Origin: Lachnospiraceae bacterium UBA3287
GTDB lineage: Bacteria > Bacillota > Clostridia > Lachnospirales > Lachnospiraceae
Direction of reading: 5' to 3'
Assembly (NCBI GenBank): GCA_002362155.1
Contig: DETN01000147.1
Span: 13,059 to 19,213 of the forward strand
Length of the DNA stretch: 6,155 nucleotides
Shown: piece after piece, positions 1-6,155 of the stretch
How positions within the stretch are numbered: position 1 is the first letter of the stretch
Layout: each line of letters starts with the position of its first letter
Position numbers and translations under genes: made by a program
Notes under the pieces: generated by a model
Told to the model about the DNA's origin: nothing
The model's input: the letters and a program-made list of their open reading frames with translations, nothing else
Databases searched by the model: none

Positions 1-867
1 TTTTCCATCCACGACGGTCCCGGGGTGAGGACCACCGTCTTTTTAAAGGGCTGCCCCCTCCGCTGCAGATGGTGTTCCAATCCGGAGTCCCAACTGCCCG
101 GCGTACAGATCCTTTATCACAGCGACAGCTGCCTGCACTGCGGCAGTTGCGTGCAGATCTGTCCGCAAAAGGCCGTGTCCGCAGGAGAAGACGGAAGGAT
201 CCGCATTGACTTTCATAAATGCAGCGGCTGCCTCTCCTGCGTAAAAAGCTGCCCCGGCCGGGCCCTTTCCGGCGAGGGGGAATATAAAACAGTAGAAGAA
301 GTCGCCGAAGTGTGCCTTCAGGACATGGTTTTTTACGAAGAGTCCGGGGGCGGCGTCACCATCTCCGGAGGAGAAGGTATGGCATCGCCGGACTTTGCCA
401 AGGCGCTGGTCCTCCTCCTTAAAAAGGAAGGCATCCATACCGCCATCGAGACCACCGGCTGCGTCAGCCCTGACATTTTTCAAAGGCTTGCCCCCCTCTT
501 CGACCTTCTCCTTTTCGATGTCAAGCATTATGATACGGAAAAACACAGGGAAGGGACCGGCGCCGGAACAGACCTGATCCATAAGAACCTGCGCTGGGCC
601 GCAGAGCAGGGACTGAATATTCTGCCCCGGATCCCTGTGATCCCCGGCTTCAACGCGGATCTCTCCGACGCGGAAGGTCTTTCCATCCTCCTGCAGGATA
701 TGGGCCTTAGCCGGGTCCAGCTCCTTCCCTTCCACCAGATGGGGGAGCGCAAATACGAATTCCTGAACAGAAAGTACGAAATGGCAGGCGTAAAGGCCCT
801 GCACCCGGAAGACCTTACTGAATATCAGAAAGTCTTTCTGGATCACGGCATCGACTGTTTTTTCTGA
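1..867 (+). CDS. Glycyl-radical enzyme activating protein (radical SAM), 5' end outside window
   Basis: This is a radical SAM activase that would install the glycyl radical on a partner enzyme by reductive cleavage of S-adenosylmethionine in the cytoplasm. The frame is open from base 1 and begins FSIHDGPGVRTTVFLKGC, the family's hallmark N-terminus, so about ten residues are missing and the GTG at 25 is not the start. Counting from the first visible codon (288 residues seen), the radical SAM CxxxCxxC cysteines are C18, C22 and C25. A two-cluster ferredoxin insert follows, with C44/C47/C50/C54 and C74/C77/C80/C84. The SAM-binding SGGE motif is at 122-125, and the family C-terminal region (RIPVIPGFN, VQLLPFH) is intact. 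The double ferredoxin insert fits activases of dehydratases, decarboxylases and C-C or C-N lyases rather than the short pyruvate formate-lyase activase PflA. The partner cannot be identified from this gene; it is probably encoded just upstream. The gene ends TGA at 865-867, followed by a terminator. Confidence 0.93.
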   Translation, partial: FSIHDGPGVRTTVFLKGCPLRCRWCSNPESQLPGVQILYHSDSCLHCGSCVQICPQKAVSAGEDGRIRIDFHKCSGCLSCVKSCPGRALSGEGEYKTVEEVAEVCLQDMVFYEESGGGVTISGGEGMASPDFAKALVLLLKKEGIHTAIETTGCVSPDIFQRLAPLFDLLLFDVKHYDTEKHREGTGAGTDLIHKNLRWAAEQGLNILPRIPVIPGFNADLSDAEGLSILLQDMGLSRVQLLPFHQMGERKYEFLNRKYEMAGVKALHPEDLTEYQKVFLDHGIDCFF

Positions 868-880
868 CTTTCACTCCGGC

Positions 881-897
881 AAAAGGCGCGCCCTTTT
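881..897. repeat. Short inverted repeat AAAAGG-CGCGC-CCTTTT
   Basis: This is a perfect 6-bp stem with a 5-nt loop, 13 bases after the activase stop; it contains the palindrome GGCGCGCC. On either strand the stem ends in only four T. It could be a weak RNA hairpin or a minus-strand backup terminator behind the main one. No function is shown. Confidence 0.35.
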
Positions 898-904
898 CTC
901 ACAC

Positions 905-960
905 AGAAAGATCCGGTACAGACCATCTGCCTTTAAATGTGTCTGTACCGGATCTTTTTT
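905..960 (+). terminator. Intrinsic terminator of the activase gene, possibly bidirectional
   Basis: The arms at 907-923 (AAAGATCCGGTACAGAC) and 941-957 (GTCTGTACCGGATCTTT) are perfect reverse complements, giving a 17-bp stem that a G-U and an A-T pair extend outward. The loop is 17 nt and could close further through CAT/ATG at 924-926 and 937-939. A run of six T (955-960) follows on the plus strand, the standard form for rho-independent termination, about 40 bases after the activase stop. The nucleotidase converges from the other side. Read on the minus strand, the same stem is followed by CTTTCTGTGTG, a weaker T-tract, so it could also stop that transcript. Confidence 0.9.
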
Positions 961-967
961 ACTTCAC

Positions 968-992
968 TGCAGGCTGCCCTCCGGGGCCTGCA
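968..992. repeat. Inverted repeat downstream of the nucleotidase gene
   Basis: TGCAGGC (968-974) pairs perfectly with GCCTGCA (986-992), and CCC (977-979) with GGG (983-985) inside it around a TCC loop, leaving a 2-nt bulge. It lies about 30 bases past the nucleotidase stop on that gene's transcript. No T-run follows on the minus strand, so it is not a classical terminator by itself. It may protect the 3' end or act with the larger stem at 905-960. Confidence 0.45.
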
Positions 993-1023
993 TGTTCTAG
1001 TGCCGTGTTTGTGCTGTGCTTTT

Positions 1024-2808
1024 TTACTCCAGGACTTTGATCCTTCCCTGTCCGAAGGGATCCGCATACTCCTCGCCGATCACGCCGTTCAGAGAGTCCA
1101 CGATGTAATCGATCAGCACCTGGTTGTCAAGCTTGACGCTGTCCTGCAGGACCTTGGCGCCGTCAAACATGGTGTAGCCATCGCCGTTTTCCAGGAGCAT
1201 ATAGTTGTGGCTGGCCAGGGTGTATACCTTTTCCGGATCGACAGGCTCTTCTCCCACCATGACATTCTGTACCCGGCGGGTCCCTTCGATCCCTGCGAAC
1301 ATGCCGTTTTCGTCCTCCAGGCAGGGGCTGTCGACCTGTGTGTTGATCTCATAGGTCAGGCCCGACGTCTGCAGGAAGCCTCCGTTTTCTCCGGGCACTG
1401 CCCTGCTCCCCCATTCCAGAGCGTCCAGGATCTGCTGGCCTGTGACTTCAATAACGCAGAGCATGTTGCCGAAGGGGTGTACGGAAATGATGTTTCCGAA
1501 GGTGACGTCGCCCTTTTCAATGTTGGCACGGACACCGCCGCCGTTTACAAGGGCAATGTCAGCTCCGGACTGATCGCGGTAGGCATCCGCAGACAGATCT
1601 CCCAGATTGGTCTCCGCCCGTCTTACCATACGGATGGGCTTTCCGTTGGCATCCTTCTCTTCGGGATCCTCGATGGTCAGCCTGACTTCCGCAGTTGCCA
1701 CCACCCGGTTCATTTCTTCGTCCAGTTCTTTCTTTGCCAGATCCACCTTGTCACGAAGCTCTCCCTGAATATCCAGAAGCTCCGGCGCGGAGATCTTGTT
1801 GGACCAGGTCCAGATGCCGGTCTCTGCGATCTCACCTTCCGCAGAAATGTGAGTGTAGCCGATGCAGGACATCTTTGTTCCCACGGCAGAGCGGGTCACA
1901 TCTTCCCCGTCTTTGTTTTTCATGACCACCTGGTCGGTGTCATGGCTGTGGCCATCCAGGAATACATCGATTCCCGAAGTGTTGGCGATCACATCCGCAT
2001 AGGTCCAGGGCCTGCATTCTTCTTCATTTCCCAGGTGGGCCATTGCAAATACGAAATCGGCGCCCTCTTCCCTGGCGGCATCCACCGCTCCCTGCACGGC
2101 CTGATAGACCTTCTCTCCGGATTCATCCATCATGAAACCGTACACATAATTCCCGTCATCGTCCATGAAATAGGCCGGTGTGGAGCTGCGGACCGTCAGA
2201 GGCGTCGTCACGCCTACGAAAGCGATCTTCTTTCCGGCCGCTTCCAGGATGACATAGGGCTTAAAAACCGGTTCGTCCTGATAGGTGAAGTTGCAGCTGA
2301 TATAGGGGAACTCCGCTTTCCCAGTCAGCTCCAGGAAACGGTCCGTTCCGTAGTCGAATTCATGGTTGCCGGGTATGGCCACGTCATAGCCGATGGCATT
2401 CATCAGATCGATAATGTTTTCTCCCTTGCTAACGGTGCCGATGGGCTCTCCCTGGATCGAATCTCCGTCGTCGACCAGGATGGTCTCACAGCCCTTTGCC
2501 TCCAGGGTATCCCTGATCTTTGCAAGGCCCGCATAGCCAAAGCCCTGATCCACGCCGCAGTGAACGTCACTGGTGCAGAGAATATAGATCTCCCCGTTTT
2601 TCTCTGCCTGGGGCGCCTCAGGCTCTTTTGCTTCCTCCGTTTCTTCAGATGCAGCCGCCTCTTCCGTTTCCGTATCCCCGGGCTCAGCCTCCGTTCCGGC
2701 AGGCTCAGCGGGCGCCTCCGTCTTTCCCGGGGCCGCGCAGGCCGTCATGGAAAGCATCAGAATGAAGGCCAGAAGCAGTGTCAGAATGTTACGTCTTTTT
2801 TTTCGCAT
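1024..2808 (-). CDS. 5'-nucleotidase / 2',3'-cyclic phosphodiesterase family lipoprotein
   Basis: This is a metal-dependent phosphohydrolase of the UshA/YfkN-like family, predicted to sit on the outer face of the membrane and release phosphate from extracellular nucleotides. The 594-residue protein starts with a basic, hydrophobic signal peptide ending in lipobox MTAC, with C24 as the lipidated cysteine. Residues 25-72 form an acidic Glu/Ala/Pro/Thr-rich linker. The metallophosphatase domain (about 73-335) carries its metal and catalytic motifs: D81-x-H83, GDSIQ (115-119), GNHEFD (147-152), H258 and GHSH (286-289). The C-terminal 5'-nucleotidase domain (about 365-594) carries ETNLGDLSADA (399-409), NGGGVRA (422-428) and GDGYTMF (542-548). 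All catalytic motifs look intact. The ATG is fixed by AGGAGGA five bases upstream and by the signal peptide. No LPXTG anchor is present. It lies 158 bp downstream of the transporter ATPase on the same strand, so co-transcription is possible. Exact substrate (AMP, UDP-sugar or cyclic nucleotide) cannot be told from sequence. Confidence 0.95.
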   Translation of the reverse strand: MRKKRRNILTLLLAFILMLSMTACAAPGKTEAPAEPAGTEAEPGDTETEEAAASEETEEAKEPEAPQAEKNGEIYILCTSDVHCGVDQGFGYAGLAKIRDTLEAKGCETILVDDGDSIQGEPIGTVSKGENIIDLMNAIGYDVAIPGNHEFDYGTDRFLELTGKAEFPYISCNFTYQDEPVFKPYVILEAAGKKIAFVGVTTPLTVRSSTPAYFMDDDGNYVYGFMMDESGEKVYQAVQGAVDAAREEGADFVFAMAHLGNEEECRPWTYADVIANTSGIDVFLDGHSHDTDQVVMKNKDGEDVTRSAVGTKMSCIGYTHISAEGEIAETGIWTWSNKISAPELLDIQGELRDKVDLAKKELDEEMNRVVATAEVRLTIEDPEEKDANGKPIRMVRRAETNLGDLSADAYRDQSGADIALVNGGGVRANIEKGDVTFGNIISVHPFGNMLCVIEVTGQQILDALEWGSRAVPGENGGFLQTSGLTYEINTQVDSPCLEDENGMFAGIEGTRRVQNVMVGEEPVDPEKVYTLASHNYMLLENGDGYTMFDGAKVLQDSVKLDNQVLIDYIVDSLNGVIGEEYADPFGQGRIKVLE

Positions 2809-2813
2809 GGTAC

Positions 2814-2820
2814 TCCTCCT
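2814..2820 (-). promoter_or_regulatory. Ribosome binding site AGGAGGA for the nucleotidase gene
   Basis: Read on the minus strand this is AGGAGGA, near-perfect complementarity to the 16S rRNA 3' end, with a 5-nt spacer (GTACC) before the ATG. It fixes the start at 2808 and suggests strong translation. I found no convincing sigma-70 -35/-10 pair upstream of it. Confidence 0.85.
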
Positions 2821-2854
2821 TTGAATGTATTTTGGTATCTCAACGGTCCCTTAC

Positions 2855-2872
2855 ATCAGACAGACGTCTGAT
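2855..2872. repeat. Inverted repeat ATCAGAC-AGAC-GTCTGAT upstream of the nucleotidase gene
   Basis: A perfect 7-bp dyad with a 4-nt centre sits 47-64 bases upstream of the nucleotidase ATG. No T-run follows on either strand, so it is unlikely to be a terminator. The position fits an operator for a dimeric regulator or a 5'-leader hairpin, but no promoter was recognised to anchor it. The function is inferred from position only. Confidence 0.4.
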
Positions 2873-2897
2873 TTGCCGGAGCCTGCTCCTTAACTGC

Positions 2898-2939
2898 GGC
2901 AGAGGCTTCTGCCTTTCCCGGAGGCTCTTTCCTCCTCCG
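2898..2939. repeat. Two adjacent short inverted repeats in the ATPase-nucleotidase gap
   Basis: GGCAGA (2898-2903) pairs with TCTGCC (2908-2913) around a 4-nt loop, and CGGAGG (2919-2924) pairs with CCTCCG (2934-2939) around a 9-nt loop. Both lie within 70 bases after the ATPase stop on the minus strand. Neither is followed by a T-run, so they resemble transcript-stabilising or processing hairpins more than terminators. Short stems like these can arise by chance in GC-rich DNA. Confidence 0.3.
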
Positions 2940-2966
2940 CTCTGCCTGCTGCGGATCCCACCCGCA

Positions 2967-4055
2967 TCACCTTATGCTGATACTGAAGAGATTGGTGTAA
3001 TCCCCTTCGGAGACCGCTTCATGACGCACTCCGGAAGAAATTCCCGTTATGACCCTGTAGGAAAGTTCATTTTCCGAATCCGCGGGATCGAAGACCTCTC
3101 CATTATAAAGAACTGTCATTTCCACCCTCTCTCCACTCTCCGAATACTCCAGGGTCACATGAATGCGGGGCTCCCGGATCCTTGGAAAGAGGATCTGCTG
3201 GACCAGTTCTTCAAAGGCCAGGCGGATCCGGTACCTGATGCGGGCGGAGACTCCGTTCTTCATGCAGTACTGATCGATCTGGGTGCCGGCGCCGGGGAAG
3301 TCGAACTCCCTGCCTTCCACCGCAAGCTCCAGGACCTTGAGCCTCTGGATGAATCTCCGGGTCAGTTCCTTCCTGGGATGGTCGAAGATCTGCTCCGGAG
3401 GGCCGTCCTCACAGATCCCGCCCTGGTCCATGTAGAAGACCCTGCTGCAGATGGCCCTGGCAAAATTCATTTCGTGGGTAACAATCATCATGGTCTTTCC
3501 GCTGCCGGCAAGGTCCCGGATCACCGACTGCACCTCTCCCACCATGGTGGGATCCAGGGCGCTGGTGGGCTCGTCCAGAAGGATCACCTCCGGATCCATG
3601 GCCAGGGTGCGGGCGATGGCGGCCCGCTGCTTCTGTCCTCCGGACAGCTGGTCCGGATAGCGCAGGGCCAGGTCGGAAAGGCCCACCCGGGAGAGCAGCT
3701 CCATGCCTCTGTCATAGGCTTCCTGCCGGCTCTTTCCCAGAAGATCCACCTGGGCCATCATGATATTTTCGATCACCGTCAGGTGGCCGAAAAGATTGAA
3801 GGACTGGAAGACCATTCCGATCCGGCGTCTGACCCGGGATGCATCATAGCGGGGAGCCGTGATCTCTTCCCCATCCACAAAGATCTGCCCCTCTGTGGGC
3901 CTCTCCAGCAGATTGATGCAGCGAAGCAGGGTGGACTTGCCCGTGCCGGAGGGTCCGATCACCGAAATGACGTCTCCGTCATTAATGACTACGCTGACGT
4001 CCTTCAGGGGCTCGGCATCTCCGTATTTTTTCCCCACATGCCTAAGTTCGATCAT
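2967..4055 (-). CDS. Amino-acid ABC transporter ATP-binding protein with an extra C-terminal RsbW-like domain
   Basis: This is the cytoplasmic ATPase that powers import through the permease encoded immediately upstream. Residues 1-244 are a complete ABC domain of the polar amino acid (GlnQ/HisP) type: Walker A GPSGTGKST (34-42), Q-loop Q84, signature LSGGQKQR (137-144), Walker B VILLDEP (157-163), D-loop SALD (165-168) and H-loop H194. Family members usually end near residue 240-250; this one runs to 362. Residues about 250-362 have the layout of a GHKL/RsbW-like ATPase: a helix RIRLAFEELVQQIL (276-289), strands, then YNGEVFDP (317-324), recalling the DNGxxFDP box. The N-box asparagine is missing (Q286/Q287 instead) and the G1 aspartate is Y317, so this region probably does not bind ATP normally and may be regulatory. 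Its ATG overlaps the upstream stop in an ATGA, indicating translational coupling. The ABC assignment is firm; the C-terminal one is tentative. Confidence 0.95.
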   Translation of the reverse strand: MIELRHVGKKYGDAEPLKDVSVVINDGDVISVIGPSGTGKSTLLRCINLLERPTEGQIFVDGEEITAPRYDASRVRRRIGMVFQSFNLFGHLTVIENIMMAQVDLLGKSRQEAYDRGMELLSRVGLSDLALRYPDQLSGGQKQRAAIARTLAMDPEVILLDEPTSALDPTMVGEVQSVIRDLAGSGKTMMIVTHEMNFARAICSRVFYMDQGGICEDGPPEQIFDHPRKELTRRFIQRLKVLELAVEGREFDFPGAGTQIDQYCMKNGVSARIRYRIRLAFEELVQQILFPRIREPRIHVTLEYSESGERVEMTVLYNGEVFDPADSENELSYRVITGISSGVRHEAVSEGDYTNLFSISIR

Positions 4056-4069
4056 CTCTTCACCCCCTT
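4052..4069 (-). promoter_or_regulatory. ATGA stop/start overlap and ribosome binding site for the ATPase gene
   Basis: The permease TGA (4054-4052) and the ATPase ATG (4055-4053) share bases as ATGA. An SD-like AAGGGGGTG (4069-4061 on the minus strand) lies inside the last codons of the permease gene, 5 nt before the ATG. This arrangement fixes the ATPase start and points to coupled translation at matched amounts. Confidence 0.85.
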
Positions 4070-6155
4070 CAGGATCTCTTCGGGACTTCTCCGCCTGGGA
4101 TCGGTCCTTATTTCAATTCTGCTTACGACAGCTGTCAGAACAGCTTCCAGGATCAGATAGATGACTGCCACCGCAAACAGGGGGAAGAAGGCCTCGTAGG
4201 TCCTGCTTCGGATCAGATCCCCCGTCCTTGTCAGGTCCTGGACCGCGATGTAGCCCACGATGGCCGTGGCCTTGATAATGGCCGTGATCTCCGCCTTGTA
4301 GGAGGGCATGATATGGGGAATGGCCTGGGGCAGGATCGCCCTGAAAAAGGCCCGGGTGTCCGAATAGCCAAGGGCATAGGCCGCCTCGATCTGGCCTTTG
4401 TCGATGACGCCGACCCCCGTCTGCAGCATGCCGTACATCCCTGATGCGAATACCAGGGTAAATCCCACCACCGAGACTACGGCCCCGGAAAGAGCTGCCC
4501 TGCTGAAAACGATATAGTAAAGCACCATGAGAAGCACCACCACCGGAAGGCCCTGGACCAGCCAGGTGCAAAAGCGCGTCAGAGCTCTGGCAGCAGGATT
4601 TCCCCCGCGGCAGGCCATATAGACGGCAAAGCCCAGCAGGGTCCCCAGGATCACGGAAAAGACCGTGATCAGAATGGTGGTAAAAATCCCCTGCAGGAAC
4701 ATGCGGTAGCGGCCCTCATGTATAAAGGTCTTTTCAAAGCTGGACCGGATCTCCGAAATGAAGGAGGTCTCCGCAGAGCGGCCGGATACGGCGCGAACGA
4801 TCAGTACGAAGGCGGCGGGATAGTAATTCAGGAAATCCACTGCTTCCTGCCGCTCCGGAGTAACGATGATGGAGCCGATCCCGATCTTTGCCCTGCCGGA
4901 CTGGACAGAGGAGAGCAGGGCGGCGAATTCCATGCCTGTAAACTCCACGTGAACGTCCAGTTCCCTGGCGGTCAGAAGGAGCATTTCCTCGTCGAATCCC
5001 AGAAGTTCCCCGCCCTCTCCCAGGTAGCTCATAGGCTCCAGGGTATCGCAGGCGGCCACCGTCACAGTCCCGTTTTCTCCGGGCCAGTCCTGGTCGGGAA
5101 GCTGTTTGACCAAGGCGTCGGCCCCGGTCCATTTCTTCCATACGGCTTCTTTCGTTTCCTCCGGGATCTTCTCATATGCGGCCTGCCATTTGGAAAGGTC
5201 CGGATCCCCCTTGGCAAAGGCAAAGCCGAACACGCCCTCCTGCAGAGACTCTGGGAAGAGCATCAGGTCCGGGTCTTTATTGACCGCCAGGGCGGCAATG
5301 GCGTTGTTTCCCAGAGCGGCGTCCGTTTTCCTGTTCTTTAAGGCCAGCATCATGTCCGGAAAGCTGCTGTAGTAGCTGAACCCGGCCACGTCCTGATTTT
5401 TGCTGCGGACAAGCTCCTCAAAGGGAGCGCCGGTGATCATGGATACCGTCCTGCCGCCCAGATCCGAAAAGCTTTTCAGCTCCGGCTGCGGAGAGAGGGC
5501 ATCCTTTACCACCACCGCCATTTCGGTGACATTGGTAGGCTCCGTAAAGGCAATGGACTCCAGCCTTTCCGGCGTCACATAGAGGTTGGAAATGATACAG
5601 TCCACATCTCCCCCCAGGGCCGCCGCCACGATCCCGTTGAAATCATAGACCTTGAATTCCAGGGAGGCCCCCATCCAGGCCGCCAGGCGTCTTGCGATCT
5701 CTATATCATGCCCCGTCAGTTCCGTGCCTTCGTAGAAGGAAAAGGGCTGGGAGCTGCCGGTGGTGCCGACCACAAGGTGGAGGGAAGAGGTCTCCGGCAC
5801 CGGGATCTCCGGCATGGAAGGATCCTCCCTTGTAAGCCACCTCTCATGGATCTCCTCCAGCGTCCCGTCCTCCCGGATCTCTTTCAGAAAAGCGTCGATC
5901 CTTTCCTTCAGGTCCGGGATCTTTGTCAGGGGGGAGACGGCGATGGCCGCCGTATTGCCCTCTCCTACACTCTCCTCCAGGATCTTCAGCCCCGTAAGAC
6001 CGTTCCTGAGGGCGGTCTCCAGATAGATCCTTCCGTAGAGAAAGGCATCCAGCTTTCCCTGGCCTACGGCGGTATAAGCCGGTATCACGTCGTTATAGTA
6101 TTCGATCCGGGCCCGGGGAAAGAACTCTTTCACCAGCTCGTCGTCCGCCGTATCC
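4052..6155 (-). CDS. Fused substrate-binding and permease protein of a polar amino acid ABC importer, 5' end outside window
   Basis: This protein captures a small polar substrate outside the cell and passes it through its own membrane domain, as in GlnP-type fusions. The frame is open to the right edge (reading DTADDEL before the GTG at 6133), so the N-terminus, any signal peptide and the promoter are not visible; 700 residues are seen. Counting from the first complete codon at 6154, residues 1-112 are the second lobe and C-terminus of one family-3 binding domain. Residues 124-347 are a complete one (VVGTTG, TGHDIEIA, TPER with R197, GGRTVSM, KTDAALG with D278). Residues 362-455 resemble only the first lobe of a third (GFDEEML, TPER with R435). 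The HisM-type permease domain starts about residue 463, with hydrophobic segments near 487-512, 529-550, 555-577 and 654-679 and the EAA loop from EAAYALG (590-596). The half-size third module is unusual. The likely ligand is an amino acid; which one is unknown. Confidence 0.93.
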   Translation of the reverse strand, partial: DTADDELVKEFFPRARIEYYNDVIPAYTAVGQGKLDAFLYGRIYLETALRNGLTGLKILEESVGEGNTAAIAVSPLTKIPDLKERIDAFLKEIREDGTLEEIHERWLTREDPSMPEIPVPETSSLHLVVGTTGSSQPFSFYEGTELTGHDIEIARRLAAWMGASLEFKVYDFNGIVAAALGGDVDCIISNLYVTPERLESIAFTEPTNVTEMAVVVKDALSPQPELKSFSDLGGRTVSMITGAPFEELVRSKNQDVAGFSYYSSFPDMMLALKNRKTDAALGNNAIAALAVNKDPDLMLFPESLQEGVFGFAFAKGDPDLSKWQAAYEKIPEETKEAVWKKWTGADALVKQLPDQDWPGENGTVTVAACDTLEPMSYLGEGGELLGFDEEMLLLTARELDVHVEFTGMEFAALLSSVQSGRAKIGIGSIIVTPERQEAVDFLNYYPAAFVLIVRAVSGRSAETSFISEIRSSFEKTFIHEGRYRMFLQGIFTTILITVFSVILGTLLGFAVYMACRGGNPAARALTRFCTWLVQGLPVVVLLMVLYYIVFSRAALSGAVVSVVGFTLVFASGMYGMLQTGVGVIDKGQIEAAYALGYSDTRAFFRAILPQAIPHIMPSYKAEITAIIKATAIVGYIAVQDLTRTGDLIRSRTYEAFFPLFAVAVIYLILEAVLTAVVSRIEIRTDPRRRSPEEILKGVKR

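Noticed and set aside
25..27. GTG as the start codon of the activase gene
   Set aside because: The eight preceding codons encode FSIHDGPG, part of the conserved N-terminal motif of the family, so the gene begins before base 1.
43..846. Minus-strand open frame of 267 codons opposite the activase
   Set aside because: It is an in-register antisense shadow of a well-supported radical SAM gene; the translation shows no family features.
2821..2854. Promoter for the nucleotidase gene (TTGAGA and TACATT on the minus strand)
   Set aside because: The two hexamer-like words are too close together to be a -35/-10 pair, and no TTGACA-like element stands 16-18 bases before TACATT. A promoter here remains possible but cannot be supported by eye.
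937..2871. Plus-strand open frame of 644 codons opposite the nucleotidase gene
   Set aside because: Its codons are exactly in register with the nucleotidase codons on the other strand. Such antisense frames stay open when the real gene avoids TTA, CTA and TCA codons, as GC-rich genes do. The translation has no recognisable domain, while the minus strand encodes a complete enzyme with a ribosome binding site.
2778..4160. Plus-strand open frame of 460 codons opposite the ATPase gene
   Set aside because: It is again in codon register with the real minus-strand gene, runs over the intergenic gap without respecting gene limits, and its product has no known motifs.
4718..5341. Plus-strand open frame of 207 codons within the fused transporter gene
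   Set aside because: It is in register with the minus-strand codons and lies fully inside the binding-domain/permease region; no independent evidence supports it.
6131..6133. GTG as the start codon of the fused transporter gene
   Set aside because: The frame is open to the window edge and the residues before the GTG (DTADDEL) continue naturally into a binding-domain sequence. The domain is truncated at this point and there is no signal peptide, so the true start lies outside.

Overview
The window looks like a chromosomal segment from an anaerobic Firmicute, most likely a Clostridia/Lachnospiraceae-type gut bacterium. The grounds are a glycyl-radical-enzyme activase, a strong AGGAGG-type ribosome binding site, a lipoprotein with a Gram-positive style Glu/Ala/Pro linker, an amino-acid ABC transporter whose binding domains are fused to the permease, and moderately high GC (judged by eye, not computed). 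The lineage is an inference. There is no rRNA, tRNA, CRISPR array, transposase or phage gene.

Layout. Positions 1-867 (+) hold the 3' part of a radical SAM activase for a glycyl radical enzyme; its first codons lie left of the window. Positions 868-1023 separate two convergent genes and contain a strong intrinsic terminator with a perfect 17-bp stem. Everything from 1024 to the right edge is on the minus strand. In transcription order it is: a very large fused substrate-binding/permease protein of the polar amino acid ABC family (6155-4052, 5' end outside the window); its ATPase (4055-2967), which overlaps it by 4 nt; a 158-bp gap with several inverted repeats but no convincing terminator; and a 5'-nucleotidase-family lipoprotein (2808-1024).

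How they work together. The two transporter genes together supply binding domains, membrane domain and ATPase of an importer, probably for amino acids or similar small polar compounds, as in the GlnP/GlnQ arrangement. The nucleotidase is a surface-anchored phosphohydrolase and may share the transcript or have its own promoter. The activase belongs to a separate plus-strand unit whose glycyl radical enzyme is probably just upstream of the window.

The most interesting points are the transporter's non-standard domains. The ATPase carries an extra C-terminal region of about 115 residues resembling a degenerate RsbW/GHKL ATPase fold. The permease follows at least three substrate-binding modules, the last of which appears to be only half a domain. 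I do not see a wholly new multi-gene system here.
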